Part shown: positions 4,771-11,778 of the stretch, in pieces | Layout: every line of letters starts with the position of its first letter | Position numbering within the stretch: position 1 is the first letter of the stretch | Source of the DNA: Bacteroidales bacterium | GTDB taxonomy: Bacteria > Bacteroidota > Bacteroidia > Bacteroidales > UBA932 | DNA: 11,778 bases | Reading direction: 5' to 3' | Assembly (NCBI GenBank): GCA_017483985.1 | Contig: JAFUUB010000129.1 | Coordinates: 1-11,778, forward strand | Notes under the pieces: model-generated | What the model was told of the DNA's origin: nothing | What the model saw: only the letters and a program-made list of their open reading frames with translations | Databases searched by the model: none | Program-made: the position numbers and the translations under genes

Positions 4771-6508
4771 CCTGCGCCTCCGGGAATCCCAGGCTGCGGA
4801 CCTTGTTGAGCTGTCGCAGCGCTTCGGAATACATCGTGAAAACACCTACGGAATAGACATATTTCAATGTGGATGTCAGCCGTTCATAGACGGGAGAGAG
4901 GCCTTTGAGGTCATCCGGAGCGGCATGGCGGGTGGCGGTGAACAGCTGGATCTGGTAGATGAGTCCGGCCGGGAGCGATCCTGCCGGGGCAAAGCGTCCG
5001 ACCGGGGCCACCCGGAAGGACTCCCCGGTGTCGGGCGGACCCGCGACCTTCATGCGCAGGCGCGCGCCCATGCTGTTCTTGGTAAAGGTGTAGCTCAAGG
5101 AGGCCCCGACCACTTCCCGGTCCGCGCGGCCCGAGGACGAGACCACCCCGCTGCGCAAGAACGCCTGTTCGATGAGCCGTACTTCCCGGCTGGTCAGTTC
5201 CAACCGGGCCCGGAGCGGTTTCAGCGCCTCTTCCTTCTCCTGGATGGAAGCGGTCAGCGCCACCAGGCCGTCGCCGCCCTGGGACAGCAGGAGGCGCATC
5301 TCGTCCAGTGCCCGCTCGTAAGCATAGATGGTATCGCGTAGGGCGCGGGCCTCATCCATCTTGAGCATATACAGGCGCGTGTCGTCGTTGTCCGGGACGC
5401 CGCCCGAGACGGCCGAACCGTTGTCGATGCGGGCGGGATCGTCGAGGGGAAGGAGGGAGGCGATACGCTTCAGCTGGTCCACATTGCGGACGGCCTTCCG
5501 CTCCGGCTGTTCCTTGTATTCAAGGACATACAGGTAGACGCTGTCGCGGGAGCAGTCCCGGTTGGAGGCGAAGAGGGTGTATTTTCCGTCGTCGGAATGG
5601 ACCAGGAGCAGGTCGTCTGCGGGCGAAGAGTAGGGAAAGCCGAGGTTGACCGGCTCGCCCCAAGAGCCTGTCGTCTCGTCCCAGGCTGAACTGTAGAGGT
5701 CGTAGCCGCCCATGCCGTACAGGCCGTCGGAGGCGAAATACAGCGTTTTTCCGTCGGGCGAGAGCATCGGAAAGATTTCGTTGCCGAGGGTCACGAGTTT
5801 CTCGCCGAGCAGTTCCGGGGCGGACCAGAGGGAGTCCTGGTCCTGGCTCAGATACAGGTTGCGGGCGCCGGTTTCGTCAGGGGCCGAGAAATAGACAGCC
5901 CGGCCCCCTTTCGGCGCATAGGTCGGGAACCCCTCGTCGGAGGGGTCCAGCGGATTGGGGGCTGTGCGCCAGCTTTGGTTGCGGAGGGGGTAGAACAGGA
6001 AGAAATCCTTGCGGGAGAAACGTTGCCGGGCCACAACGACCGGTTCGCAGCAGAAGTCCGTCATGTTGAGGCCGTTCTGGGCAAGCCGCATGCCCTCCTC
6101 CAGGGCGGGCAGGACCTCGTCCCGGTCCGCGGCGGCATAGGCTTCCGTGTAACGCTCGATGGCTTCCTCGAAACAGTAGCTGCGATGCAGCCGGCGGCCT
6201 TCTTCCAACAACTCTGCAGCCGTGGAAGCCGGTTCTGGAAGGGCGGCTGCAGCCGGAGCCGTCGCCGGCGTTGTTGCAGGTTCAGGTTCCGGGACTGCCC
6301 GGATGCCGGGGAAGAGGACCGGGAGGCTGTCCCTCCTTTCCGGGGTGCCATTCTCCAAGGGCGGAAGGTCGGTGCGGGTCTTGGCCCCTTGGACGAGGCT
6401 GTCCCGGACGATGGCGGTCGAATCGGCCCCCGGAAACAACAGGACCTGCCCCGACAGGTTCCCCCCCGCCAGCAGCAGACCAAATATGCAGATCCATATC
6501 CCTTTCAC
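4706..6508 (-). CDS. exported PD40 propeller protein with SPOR-like C-terminus
   Basis: A 600-residue envelope protein. With the GTG at 6508 as start, residues 1-21 form a signal peptide (KGIWICIFGLLLAGGNLSGQ). A Pro/Ala-rich linker (about 72-96) leads to a TPR-like helical pair (98-145), then three PD40/TolB-type repeats (about 190-330; note PMLSPDGKTLYFASDG and SDDGKYTLFASNRD), a helical or coiled-coil region (385-455), and a C-terminal SPOR-like domain (515-590, YQIQLFTA ... YVYSVGVFTMYSEA). PD40 repeats usually bind protein partners and SPOR domains bind peptidoglycan, so a periplasmic cell-wall-linked scaffold is likely; the exact role is unknown. It shares features with PorE-like and TolB/Pal-like Bacteroidota proteins but has no OmpA-type domain. 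The GTG start is chosen because the promoter at 6533-6563 excludes upstream codons, the signal peptide follows directly, and AAGGCG lies just upstream. The 3' end overlaps the symporter gene by 65 bp. Confidence 0.75.
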   Translation of the reverse strand: MKGIWICIFGLLLAGGNLSGQVLLFPGADSTAIVRDSLVQGAKTRTDLPPLENGTPERRDSLPVLFPGIRAVPEPEPATTPATAPAAAALPEPASTAAELLEEGRRLHRSYCFEEAIERYTEAYAAADRDEVLPALEEGMRLAQNGLNMTDFCCEPVVVARQRFSRKDFFLFYPLRNQSWRTAPNPLDPSDEGFPTYAPKGGRAVYFSAPDETGARNLYLSQDQDSLWSAPELLGEKLVTLGNEIFPMLSPDGKTLYFASDGLYGMGGYDLYSSAWDETTGSWGEPVNLGFPYSSPADDLLLVHSDDGKYTLFASNRDCSRDSVYLYVLEYKEQPERKAVRNVDQLKRIASLLPLDDPARIDNGSAVSGGVPDNDDTRLYMLKMDEARALRDTIYAYERALDEMRLLLSQGGDGLVALTASIQEKEEALKPLRARLELTSREVRLIEQAFLRSGVVSSSGRADREVVGASLSYTFTKNSMGARLRMKVAGPPDTGESFRVAPVGRFAPAGSLPAGLIYQIQLFTATRHAAPDDLKGLSPVYERLTSTLKYVYSVGVFTMYSEALRQLNKVRSLGFPEAQVTAFLDGRPLPVDEARARSGR

Positions 6509-6532
6509 CGGTTCGCCTTCGTTTCGAGCATG

Positions 6533-6563
6533 CAAAAATACATATTTCGTACCGTTTTCCCAA
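6533..6563 (-). promoter_or_regulatory. promoter of the PD40/SPOR gene
   Basis: Minus strand: TTG at 6563-6561, a 20 bp spacer, and TATTTTTG at 6540-6533. Transcription should start near 6526-6528, leaving about 20 nt before the GTG at 6508. This is the main reason for rejecting longer versions of the gene that begin at or beyond 6531. Confidence 0.6.
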
Positions 6564-6677
6564 CACCGGCCGCCCGGTCCGGTCCCGTTTTGCCGGAAAA
6601 GGACCCGGAATCCCGTCCGAACCGACTTCCGGTGCAGAGGAAGGAGAGGCATAAGACAAGAAATAGTTGGCAGAAAG

Positions 6678-6707
6678 TTCGTTTATCAGAAAAAAGTTGT
6701 AATTTTG
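6678..6707 (+). promoter_or_regulatory. promoter of secDF
   Basis: TTC (6678-6680, one mismatch to TTG), a 19 bp spacer and TAATTTTG (6700-6707) form a Bacteroidota-type promoter. The leader to the ATG at 6761 is about 47 nt and AT-rich, with no Shine-Dalgarno-like sequence, as is usual for highly expressed genes in this phylum. Confidence 0.55.
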
Positions 6708-6760
6708 TACCCTTATTTTGCCGAGATACGCAGAAATTGATAATTTAACATACAAACGAC

Positions 6761-9700
6761 ATGCAAAGCAAAGGTGCAATCAGACTCGTGGCGATCCTGT
6801 TCGCCCTCGCCTGCATCTGGCAGCTCTCCTTCACAGCAGTGACCCGCATCCAGGAGAAAAAGGCTGCCCGGTATGCAGCGCAGAAGGCGGAGCAGTTCGT
6901 CCAGGCGAACAATGTCGCCGCGGATGTCCGGGAATATGTCCTTGACTCCGTGGCCAACATCAGGAACAGGGCATATATCGACTCCATCAGCGGCGAGAAG
7001 GTCTATCTCGGATATACCTATCAGTCCGTCAAGGAGAAGGAGATCAACCTCGGCCTCGACCTCAAGGGCGGAATGAACGTCATGCTGCAGGTACAGCTCG
7101 AGGACCTCGTGAAGGCGCTCTCCGGCGGCAGTTCCGACCCTGATTTTGTCGCTGCCCTCACCCAGGCCAAGAAGAACAACGTCAACTCTTCGCAGGACTT
7201 CATCGCCCTGTTCGAGACGGCATGGGCCGAGACCGCGAACGGACGCCGCCTGGCCGAAATCTTCGGCACCTACGAGCTTCGTGACAAGGTGAAGCCCGAA
7301 TCCACCGACAAGGAAGTCGTCGACGTCATCCGCGGAGAGGCCAAGAGCGCCATCGACAACTCCTTCAACGTGCTCCGCAACCGTATCGACCGCTTCGGCG
7401 TCACCCAGCCGAACATCCAGCGTATCGAGAACAGCGGCAAGATCCTCATCGAACTTCCGGGTGTCAAGGATCCGGAGCGTGTGCGCAAACTCCTCCAGGG
7501 TACGGCCTCCCTCGAATTCTGGCCGACCTTCACCGCCAACGAGGTCAATCTCCAGGCGGTCGACGCCCGCGTAGCGGAAGTGCTCGCCAACCTCGGCGAC
7601 AGCACCGCCGTTGCCAACCCGCTCTTCTCCGTGCTTTCCCCGAGCGGCTGGAACAATGCCTGCATCGGCTTCGCGAACGGGGTGGACACCGCGACCGTCA
7701 ACAGTTACCTAGCCCTCGCCGAGGACGTCCTTCCGCAGGGCTTCCGGGGTTTGTGGACCGTCAAGCCGAGCGACTTCGTCCAGAGCGGCAACGTCTATGA
7801 ACTCGTCGCCATCAAGGCGACCTCCCGCGACGGCAAGGCCCCGCTCGACGGCGGCGCCGTCACCGACGCCCGCGTGGACTTCAACGGCCAGAACCGCGGC
7901 GGTTCCCCGTCCGTCTCCATGACCATGAACGCCGAGGGCGCCTCCATCTGGGCCCGCCTGACCAAGGACAACATCGGCAAGCAGATCGCCATCGTCCTCG
8001 ACGGCCTCGTGTACTCCTACCCGAATGTCCAGAACGAGATCACCGGCGGCAACTCCCAGATCACCGGCAACTTCGACGTCCAGGAGGCGGAAGACCTCGC
8101 CAACGTCCTCAAGTCCGGTAAACTCCCGGCACCGGCCACCATCATCCAGGAGCAGGTCGTGGGTCCGTCCCTCGGTTCCGCCTCCATCCGCGCCGGTCTC
8201 ATCTCCTTCGTCATCGCCTTCCTCCTGGTGCTCATCTACATGGTGTTCTTCTACCAGGGCGCCGGCCTCATCGCCGACGTGGCGCTGCTCTGCAACGTGC
8301 TCCTGCTGTTCGGCACCCTCGTGAGCTTCGGTGCCGTGCTGACCCTGCCGGGTATCGCCGGTCTCGTGCTGACCCTCGGTATGGCCGTGGACGCCAACGT
8401 CATCATCTATGAGCGTATCAAGGAAGAGATTGCGGCCGGCAAGGGCTTCGGCAAGGCCGTGGCCGACGGTTACAAGAACGCCTACTCCGCCATCATCGAC
8501 GGCCAGTTGACGACCCTCCTCACCGGTATCATCCTCTACATCTTCGGTTCCGGTCCGGTCCAGGGCTTTGCCACCACCCTCATCATCGGTATCATCACCT
8601 CGGTGCTGACCTCCATCTTCATCACCCGGCTCATCTTCGACGACCGTATCCAGAAGGGCAAGACGGTCTCCCTCTCCAACAAGGCCACCGAGAACTTCCT
8701 CAAGCACACGAAGATCGACTTCGTCGGTGCCAAGAAGTATTCCTATATCATATCCGGCGCCCTGATTGTCATCGCCATCGCCTCCATCACCTTCAAGGGC
8801 TTCAGCTATGGTGTCGACTTCACCGGCGGCCGTACCTACATCGTCCGCTTCGACCAGGCTGTCAAGGCCGAGGAGGTCCGCTCCGCCGTCGAGAACACCT
8901 TCCAAGTGGCGGCAGCCGAGGCCGGAGAGGAGCAGTTCTCTGTCGAAGTCAAGCAGTTCGGCGGCGATGCCCAGATGAAGATCACGACCCAGTACAAGGT
9001 CAACACGGATGATTCCGCCGTCGACGCCGAAATCGAAGGCCTCCTGTACGATGCCCTCCAGCCGTTCTATGCGGAAGGTATCGCCCTGGCCGATTTCACC
9101 TCTACCCTGGAGAATCCGAACGGTATCATCTCCTCCGACAAGGTCGGTCCGACCATCGCCCGCGATATCCAGCGCAGCGCCGTCATCAGCGTACTCCTCG
9201 CCCTGCTCGGCATCTTCGCCTATATCGCTGTCCGGTTCAAGGGATGGACCTGGGGTCTCGGCGGTGTCGTCTCCCTGGCCCATACTGCCATCATCGTCAT
9301 CGGCTTCTTCTCCCTGTTCAACGGCATCCTGCCGTTCAACCTGGACATCGACCAGACCTTCATCGCGGCCATCCTGACCATCATCGGTTACGCCATCAAC
9401 GACAACGTGGTCATCTTCGACCGGATCCGTGAGCAGCGCGGCCTGCATCCGAATGCAGACTTCCGCGAGACGGTGAACACCGCCCTCAACGCGACCCTCA
9501 CCCGTACGGTCAACACCTCGGTCTCCACCCTCCTTCCGATGCTGGCCATCGCGATCTTCGGCGGAGAATCCATCCGTGGTCTCGCCGTCGCCCTCTGCCT
9601 CGGTATCGTCATCGGCACCTACGCTTCCATCATGATTGGTACGCCGGTCATGTTCGATGCTACGGCAGCCGCTGCCAAGAAGAAGGCGGCGAAGAAATAA
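6761..9700 (+). CDS. secDF: protein translocase subunit SecDF (SecD-SecF fusion)
   Basis: A 979-residue inner-membrane protein that works with SecYEG, using proton flow to help pull exported proteins across the membrane. SecD and SecF are fused in one chain, the normal state in Bacteroidota. The SecD half has an N-terminal helix (about 7-25), the LGLDLKGGMNVML motif (97-109), a large periplasmic domain with NVLRNRIDRFGVTQP (203-217), and six-helix bundle motifs such as AVDANVIIYERI (542-553). The SecF half begins near 655, with SYGVDFTGGRTYIVRF (682-697) and AINDNVVIFDRIREQ (878-892), whose acidic residues belong to the conserved core. The C-terminus is Lys/Ala-rich. Length is typical for the fused form and no damage is visible. 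Codon use is strongly biased to C-ending codons, more so than its neighbours, which suits a highly expressed gene. Confidence 0.97.
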   Translation: MQSKGAIRLVAILFALACIWQLSFTAVTRIQEKKAARYAAQKAEQFVQANNVAADVREYVLDSVANIRNRAYIDSISGEKVYLGYTYQSVKEKEINLGLDLKGGMNVMLQVQLEDLVKALSGGSSDPDFVAALTQAKKNNVNSSQDFIALFETAWAETANGRRLAEIFGTYELRDKVKPESTDKEVVDVIRGEAKSAIDNSFNVLRNRIDRFGVTQPNIQRIENSGKILIELPGVKDPERVRKLLQGTASLEFWPTFTANEVNLQAVDARVAEVLANLGDSTAVANPLFSVLSPSGWNNACIGFANGVDTATVNSYLALAEDVLPQGFRGLWTVKPSDFVQSGNVYELVAIKATSRDGKAPLDGGAVTDARVDFNGQNRGGSPSVSMTMNAEGASIWARLTKDNIGKQIAIVLDGLVYSYPNVQNEITGGNSQITGNFDVQEAEDLANVLKSGKLPAPATIIQEQVVGPSLGSASIRAGLISFVIAFLLVLIYMVFFYQGAGLIADVALLCNVLLLFGTLVSFGAVLTLPGIAGLVLTLGMAVDANVIIYERIKEEIAAGKGFGKAVADGYKNAYSAIIDGQLTTLLTGIILYIFGSGPVQGFATTLIIGIITSVLTSIFITRLIFDDRIQKGKTVSLSNKATENFLKHTKIDFVGAKKYSYIISGALIVIAIASITFKGFSYGVDFTGGRTYIVRFDQAVKAEEVRSAVENTFQVAAAEAGEEQFSVEVKQFGGDAQMKITTQYKVNTDDSAVDAEIEGLLYDALQPFYAEGIALADFTSTLENPNGIISSDKVGPTIARDIQRSAVISVLLALLGIFAYIAVRFKGWTWGLGGVVSLAHTAIIVIGFFSLFNGILPFNLDIDQTFIAAILTIIGYAINDNVVIFDRIREQRGLHPNADFRETVNTALNATLTRTVNTSVSTLLPMLAIAIFGGESIRGLAVALCLGIVIGTYASIMIGTPVMFDATAAAAKKKAAKK

Positions 9701-9716
9701 ATCGTTTTGAAGTCAG

Positions 9717-9753
9717 GAAGACGGTCAGCATACACCTTGTGCCGGCCGTCTTC
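9717..9753 (+). terminator. possible weak terminator between secDF and the phosphatase gene
   Basis: GAAGACGG (9717-9724) pairs with CCGTCTTC (9746-9753) around a 21 nt loop, 16 nt after the secDF stop. The tail (TCGTTATATC) lacks a proper T run, so termination may be partial and the phosphatase may be read in part from secDF. No clear promoter was found for the phosphatase in the 71 bp gap. Confidence 0.35.
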
Positions 9754-9771
9754 TCGTTATATCGCTTGAGC

Positions 9772-11046
9772 ATGAGACGACTCCTCCTATCCCTCTTGGC
9801 CGTGCTGCCGGCGCTGATGCTGGGGGCCCAGACTTACGACGTCCTCGATATCGTCCGTGCCGACCGGAACAAGGCGGCCGGCAACGAGGGCCCTTACCGG
9901 TTCGATGCCCCGGCCCTGACCCCTGCACCGAAGGGGTATGTCCCGTTCTATATCAGCCATTACGGCCGCCACGGGTCCCGCTATGCCTGGAACGGCGAGA
10001 CCTATTCTGTCATCGCAAAGACGCTGGAGGCCGCCCGGGCGAGCGGTTCGCTGACGGAGCGGGGAGAGAAGTTCTATGCCGATTACCAGGACTTCCAGGC
10101 CATACCCGTCCTCAATACCGGCGACCTGACCGACCTCGGACGGGAACAGCACGCGGCCATTGCGGCCGGGATGGTCCAGGCCTTTCCGGAGGTCTTCGCA
10201 GGCGGCGGCCGCGTCCTCGCCCGGGCTTCCATTTCCGAGCGGGTCATCGTGAGCATGAACGCTTTCACCCTCGGCCTGCTCCGGGAAGCGCCCCGCCTGG
10301 ACATCGAAGTCCGCTCCCTCCACACCGACATGCCGGCCACCTGCCCGACACGCTCGGCCCTCGACAGCAAAGTTCGCTATGCAGGACGCATCCATGTGCC
10401 CGAGAGTGTGGATTCCTTCCGGGCCCGCAAGGTCGATGTGGACGGTATCTTGGACAAGCTCTTTTCTGACAGGCGTTTCCTGGAGGAGACCGGCGGGCGT
10501 TGGCGCTTCGTGTACGAACTCTTCACCCTCTGGTGCGGCTACCATAATTACTGCGAGGACGGCCGGTTCGACGACCTTTTCACGTCGGCGCAGGCCGCCG
10601 GGCTCTGGGAATCGGAGAACTACGCCTTCTATGCCGGCCATTCCGCCGCCCGTTACCGCCACCTGCCGCTCCTTGCCGACATCATCGACCGGGCTGACGA
10701 GGCCATCCGGACCGGCGGCTCCAAAGCCGACTTGCGTTTCGGGCACGATTTCGTCCTGAACGCCTTCTGCCCGCTCCTGGACATCGACGGCTGCGGCCAC
10801 GAGCCCGAGACGGCCGACGAGGTGAAATACTGGTTCCACAGTTACGACACCCCCATGGCCTCCACCCTCCTGTTCATCTTGTACCGCTCCCGGAAAAGCC
10901 CCGATATCCTGTTCAAGGTGCTGCGCAACGGCGCTGAGGTCACCCTCCCTCAACTGAACCCTGTCAGCGGCCCCTATTACCGCTGGGACGATTTCACCGC
11001 CTGGTCCCGCGCCCTCGCCGCCGCCCACCCGGCCCGGCCCCGGTAA
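9772..11046 (+). CDS. secreted histidine-type phosphatase (branch 2, acid phosphatase/phytase-like)
   Basis: A 424-residue exported phosphomonoesterase of the histidine phosphatase superfamily, branch 2. Residues 1-19 are a signal peptide (MRRLLLSLLAVLPALMLGA), so it should act in the periplasm or at the surface. The catalytic RHG motif is at 66-68 (YGRHGSRY), with His67 as the nucleophile and Arg70 as a phosphate ligand. The proton-donor motif is GHD at 324-326. The fold's middle helical part, including EDGRFDDLF, lies between. Bacteroides inositol polyphosphate phosphatases (MINPP type) have a similar length but are known for an HAE motif; the HD form here points to acid phosphatase or phytase-like enzymes instead. 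The substrate is not settled. ATG 9772 was preferred over an in-frame GTG at 9739 because it places the signal peptide at the very start. The C-terminus is Ala/Pro/Arg-rich and short. Confidence 0.85.
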   Translation: MRRLLLSLLAVLPALMLGAQTYDVLDIVRADRNKAAGNEGPYRFDAPALTPAPKGYVPFYISHYGRHGSRYAWNGETYSVIAKTLEAARASGSLTERGEKFYADYQDFQAIPVLNTGDLTDLGREQHAAIAAGMVQAFPEVFAGGGRVLARASISERVIVSMNAFTLGLLREAPRLDIEVRSLHTDMPATCPTRSALDSKVRYAGRIHVPESVDSFRARKVDVDGILDKLFSDRRFLEETGGRWRFVYELFTLWCGYHNYCEDGRFDDLFTSAQAAGLWESENYAFYAGHSAARYRHLPLLADIIDRADEAIRTGGSKADLRFGHDFVLNAFCPLLDIDGCGHEPETADEVKYWFHSYDTPMASTLLFILYRSRKSPDILFKVLRNGAEVTLPQLNPVSGPYYRWDDFTAWSRALAAAHPARPR

Positions 11047-11094
11047 CTGCTCTTCTATCGCCCGGCCCCCACGGCAGGTGGCCCCCACTATCCG

Positions 11095-11401
11095 TCCACG
11101 CATCAGGCCCTTTTTCGTGGATGAACAACCGCATCCTCCTTTCCATCCACGATTATGGTCGTTTTCGTGGGCGGGTGGGCTCTCCCAGCCTTCTTGTCCA
11201 TGATATCGCCCCATTTTCGTGGATGGGTTCGGTCCCTTTCCCTGTCCATCCACGATAACGCCCTGAAACGTGGACAGGATGGCCGGATTCACCTTCCCAT
11301 CCACGATTTCGGTCCTTTTCGTGGACGGATGGGTCTTCCCAGCCTTCTTGTCCACGATTCCTGCCCTTTTTCGTGGATGGACATCTCGGGTCCGGGCATT
11401 T
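11095..11401. repeat. array of six dyad repeats, 51-52 bp period
   Basis: Six units begin with TCCACGA or a near match at 11095, 11146, 11197, 11249, 11300 and 11351 (steps 51, 51, 52, 51, 51). In each, TCGTGGA or a near match follows after a 12-15 bp loop that usually contains CCTTTT, giving a 6-7 bp hairpin. The inter-dyad parts are also related: 11178-11203 and 11332-11357 are nearly identical (CCCAGCCTTCTTGTCCA in both). Neighbouring dyads can also pair across units, for example TCGTGGATGG (11217-11226) with CCATCCACGA (11246-11255). Units 2-3 and 5-6 are the most alike (offset 154 bp), which suggests a past block duplication. The array fills most of the gene-free stretch 11047-11406. Frames stay open through it on both strands because 51 is a multiple of three; this is not evidence of coding. 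Confidence 0.8.
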
Positions 11402-11406
11402 TGGGC

Positions 11407-11439
11407 AAAAGAAAAGCGCCCCAGATGTTTCTGGAGCGC
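11407..11439 (-). terminator. intrinsic terminator, leftward
   Basis: On the minus strand GCGCTCCAG (11439-11431) pairs with CTGGGGCGC (11424-11416) around AAACAT, all nine positions pairing with one G-U wobble, followed by TTTTCTTTT (11415-11407). On the plus strand the stem has a C-A mismatch and no T tail, so it works leftward only. It lies 8 nt beyond the tRNA 3' end, where the terminator of an intact tRNA gene would be, and would now serve the toxin transcript. Confidence 0.7.
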
Positions 11440-11446
11440 CGTTTGG

Positions 11447-11491
11447 GGCGGAAAACGAGACTTGAACTCGCGACCCAGACCTTGCCAAGGT
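11447..11491 (-). tRNA. 3' half of a tRNA gene (probably tRNA-Gly), 5' half missing
   Basis: Minus strand, 5' to 3': a GACCTTGGCAAGGTC stem-loop in the anticodon position, a short variable part, a T arm GCGAG-TTCAAGT-CTCGT (11471-11455) with a canonical loop, and the acceptor 3' strand TTTCCGC (11454-11448). A matching GCGGAAA acceptor 5' strand and a D arm are not found upstream (to the right). The GGTC...GGGTCGCGAGTTC run resembles bacterial tRNA-Gly(GCC). The stem-loop would give anticodon GGC on this strand, as expected if the left arm of the anticodon stem-loop was replaced by a reverse-complement-like sequence. It is best read as a displaced 3' end left by integration at the anticodon loop. 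It is not a working tRNA as it stands. Confidence 0.6.
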
Positions 11492-11778
11492 CGGGGTCTA
11501 CAGATGCACGATTTCTGAAACAGATTATTCTTCAACTTTGTTGCGCAGTGCAATAATCTCTGCATCAGAAATCGTCTCCCGCTCTGATTTGTCATAGACG
11601 GTCAGCAGGGTAATGTTTCGATGGTCGGCATCAACGGCCATGTTGAAAGTGATTACTCTGGCTCCGCCGCTCTTTCCTTTTCCTTTGCTCTTGATGGACA
11701 TGCGGACTTTTCTGATACCGCCGCCCAAGTCTGACCCGGCAAGGGGATTTGCCGTTATCTCATTGATAAAGGTGTGAA
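11491..11778. mobile_element. possible end of an element integrated in the tRNA gene
   Basis: The tRNA homology stops at the anticodon loop and unrelated, more AT-rich sequence carrying a toxin gene begins. Tyrosine-recombinase elements often use the anticodon stem-loop or T arm as attachment site and leave a 3' fragment on one side. The orientation here puts the element to the right, with the intact tRNA expected at its far end outside the window. No recombinase of that element is visible in the window. Confidence 0.4.
11525..11778 (-). CDS. RelE/HigB-like type II toxin, C-terminal part (5' end beyond window)
   Basis: The 84 visible codons form the C-terminal part of a RelE/ParE-superfamily toxin (RelE family of the HigB-like kind). 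Such toxins are mRNA-cleaving enzymes held inactive by a partner antitoxin. The diagnostic block is LGGGIRKVRM followed by GKGKSGGARVITF, then ITLLTVYDKSERETIS and a terminal helix. The frame is open without a stop to the right edge (beginning HTFINEITANPLAGSDL), so the start lies outside and a TTG at 11728 is not the real one. Only 34 nt separate the stop from the tRNA fragment and no antitoxin gene follows downstream; the antitoxin must lie upstream, outside the window, or be absent. The leftward terminator at 11407-11439 would end this transcript. Confidence 0.75.
   Translation of the reverse strand, partial: HTFINEITANPLAGSDLGGGIRKVRMSIKSKGKGKSGGARVITFNMAVDADHRNITLLTVYDKSERETISDAEIIALRNKVEE

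Noticed and set aside
3229..4845. Minus-strand open frame of 538 codons over the symporter
   Set aside because: It is a shadow of the symporter gene, with low-complexity charged translation and no start signals.
6505..6531. Eight-codon upstream frame whose TGA overlaps the GTG start of the PD40 gene
   Set aside because: Its ATG lies within 2 bp of the -7 box, so it is probably not in the transcript.
7709..9448. Minus-strand open frame of 579 codons inside secDF
   Set aside because: Asp/Gly/Glu-rich translation is the mirror of strongly C-biased codons in secDF; no domain is visible.
11095..11401. CRISPR array
   Set aside because: The period is CRISPR-like, but the repeated part diverges between units, the intervening parts resemble one another, spacing is fixed, and no cas gene is near.
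11447..11520. Complete tRNA gene on the minus strand
   Set aside because: No GCGGAAA acceptor strand or D arm is found upstream; only weak, gapped resemblance to a 5' half, so it is called partial.
11155..11556. Plus-strand frame of 133 codons through the repeats and tRNA fragment
   Set aside because: It consists of translated repeats plus the reverse complement of a tRNA and terminator.
9787..11595. Long minus-strand open frame of about 600 codons over the phosphatase and the repeat array
   Set aside because: It is antisense to a clear phosphatase with signal peptide and catalytic motifs, and stays open because of high GC content and a repeat period divisible by three.

Overview
The window looks like a chromosomal segment of a fairly GC-rich member of the Bacteroidota, probably order Bacteroidales. 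The evidence is a single-chain SecD-SecF fusion, a BACON-type lipoprotein, a membrane-bound LytTR regulator, a tyrosine recombinase of the Bacteroidales type, and several promoters of the Bacteroidota form (TTG, 19-20 bp, then TAnnTTTG). No species can be named from the sequence alone.

Layout, left to right. (1) 1-1200 is an accessory edge. It holds a canonical leftward promoter with a possible partial start codon, and a leftward tyrosine recombinase whose catalytic core is intact. Its 5' end has suffered an out-of-frame internal deletion. (2) 1199-1561 is a gene-free divergent region with hairpins. It is followed by a small BACON-like lipoprotein (1562-1978) and an 82-residue unknown protein (2150-2398). 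(3) 2400-2505 is a nested palindrome that contains a good intrinsic terminator, immediately followed by the promoter of a membrane LytTR regulator (2549-3325). That regulator overlaps a sodium:solute symporter (3322-4770) by ATGA, so the two form a coupled pair. (4) On the minus strand, 4706-6508 encodes an exported PD40 propeller protein with a SPOR-like C-terminus. It converges on the symporter with a 65 bp tail-to-tail overlap. (5) secDF (6761-9700) diverges from the PD40 gene; each has its own recognisable promoter in the shared 252 bp gap. (6) A secreted branch-2 histidine phosphatase follows (9772-11046). (7) 11047-11778 is an accessory edge. It holds an array of six imperfect dyads spaced 51-52 bp apart, a leftward terminator, the 3' half of a tRNA (best match glycine) broken at its anticodon loop, and the C-terminal part of a RelE/HigB-like toxin that runs off the right edge.

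The centre is ordinary envelope biology: export (SecDF), surface or periplasmic proteins (lipoprotein, PD40/SPOR protein, phosphatase) and nutrient uptake under a membrane regulator. The two ends carry traces of mobile DNA. The most unusual structures are non-coding: the helically spaced dyad array, the nested palindrome after the small unknown gene, and the tRNA-derived junction on the right.
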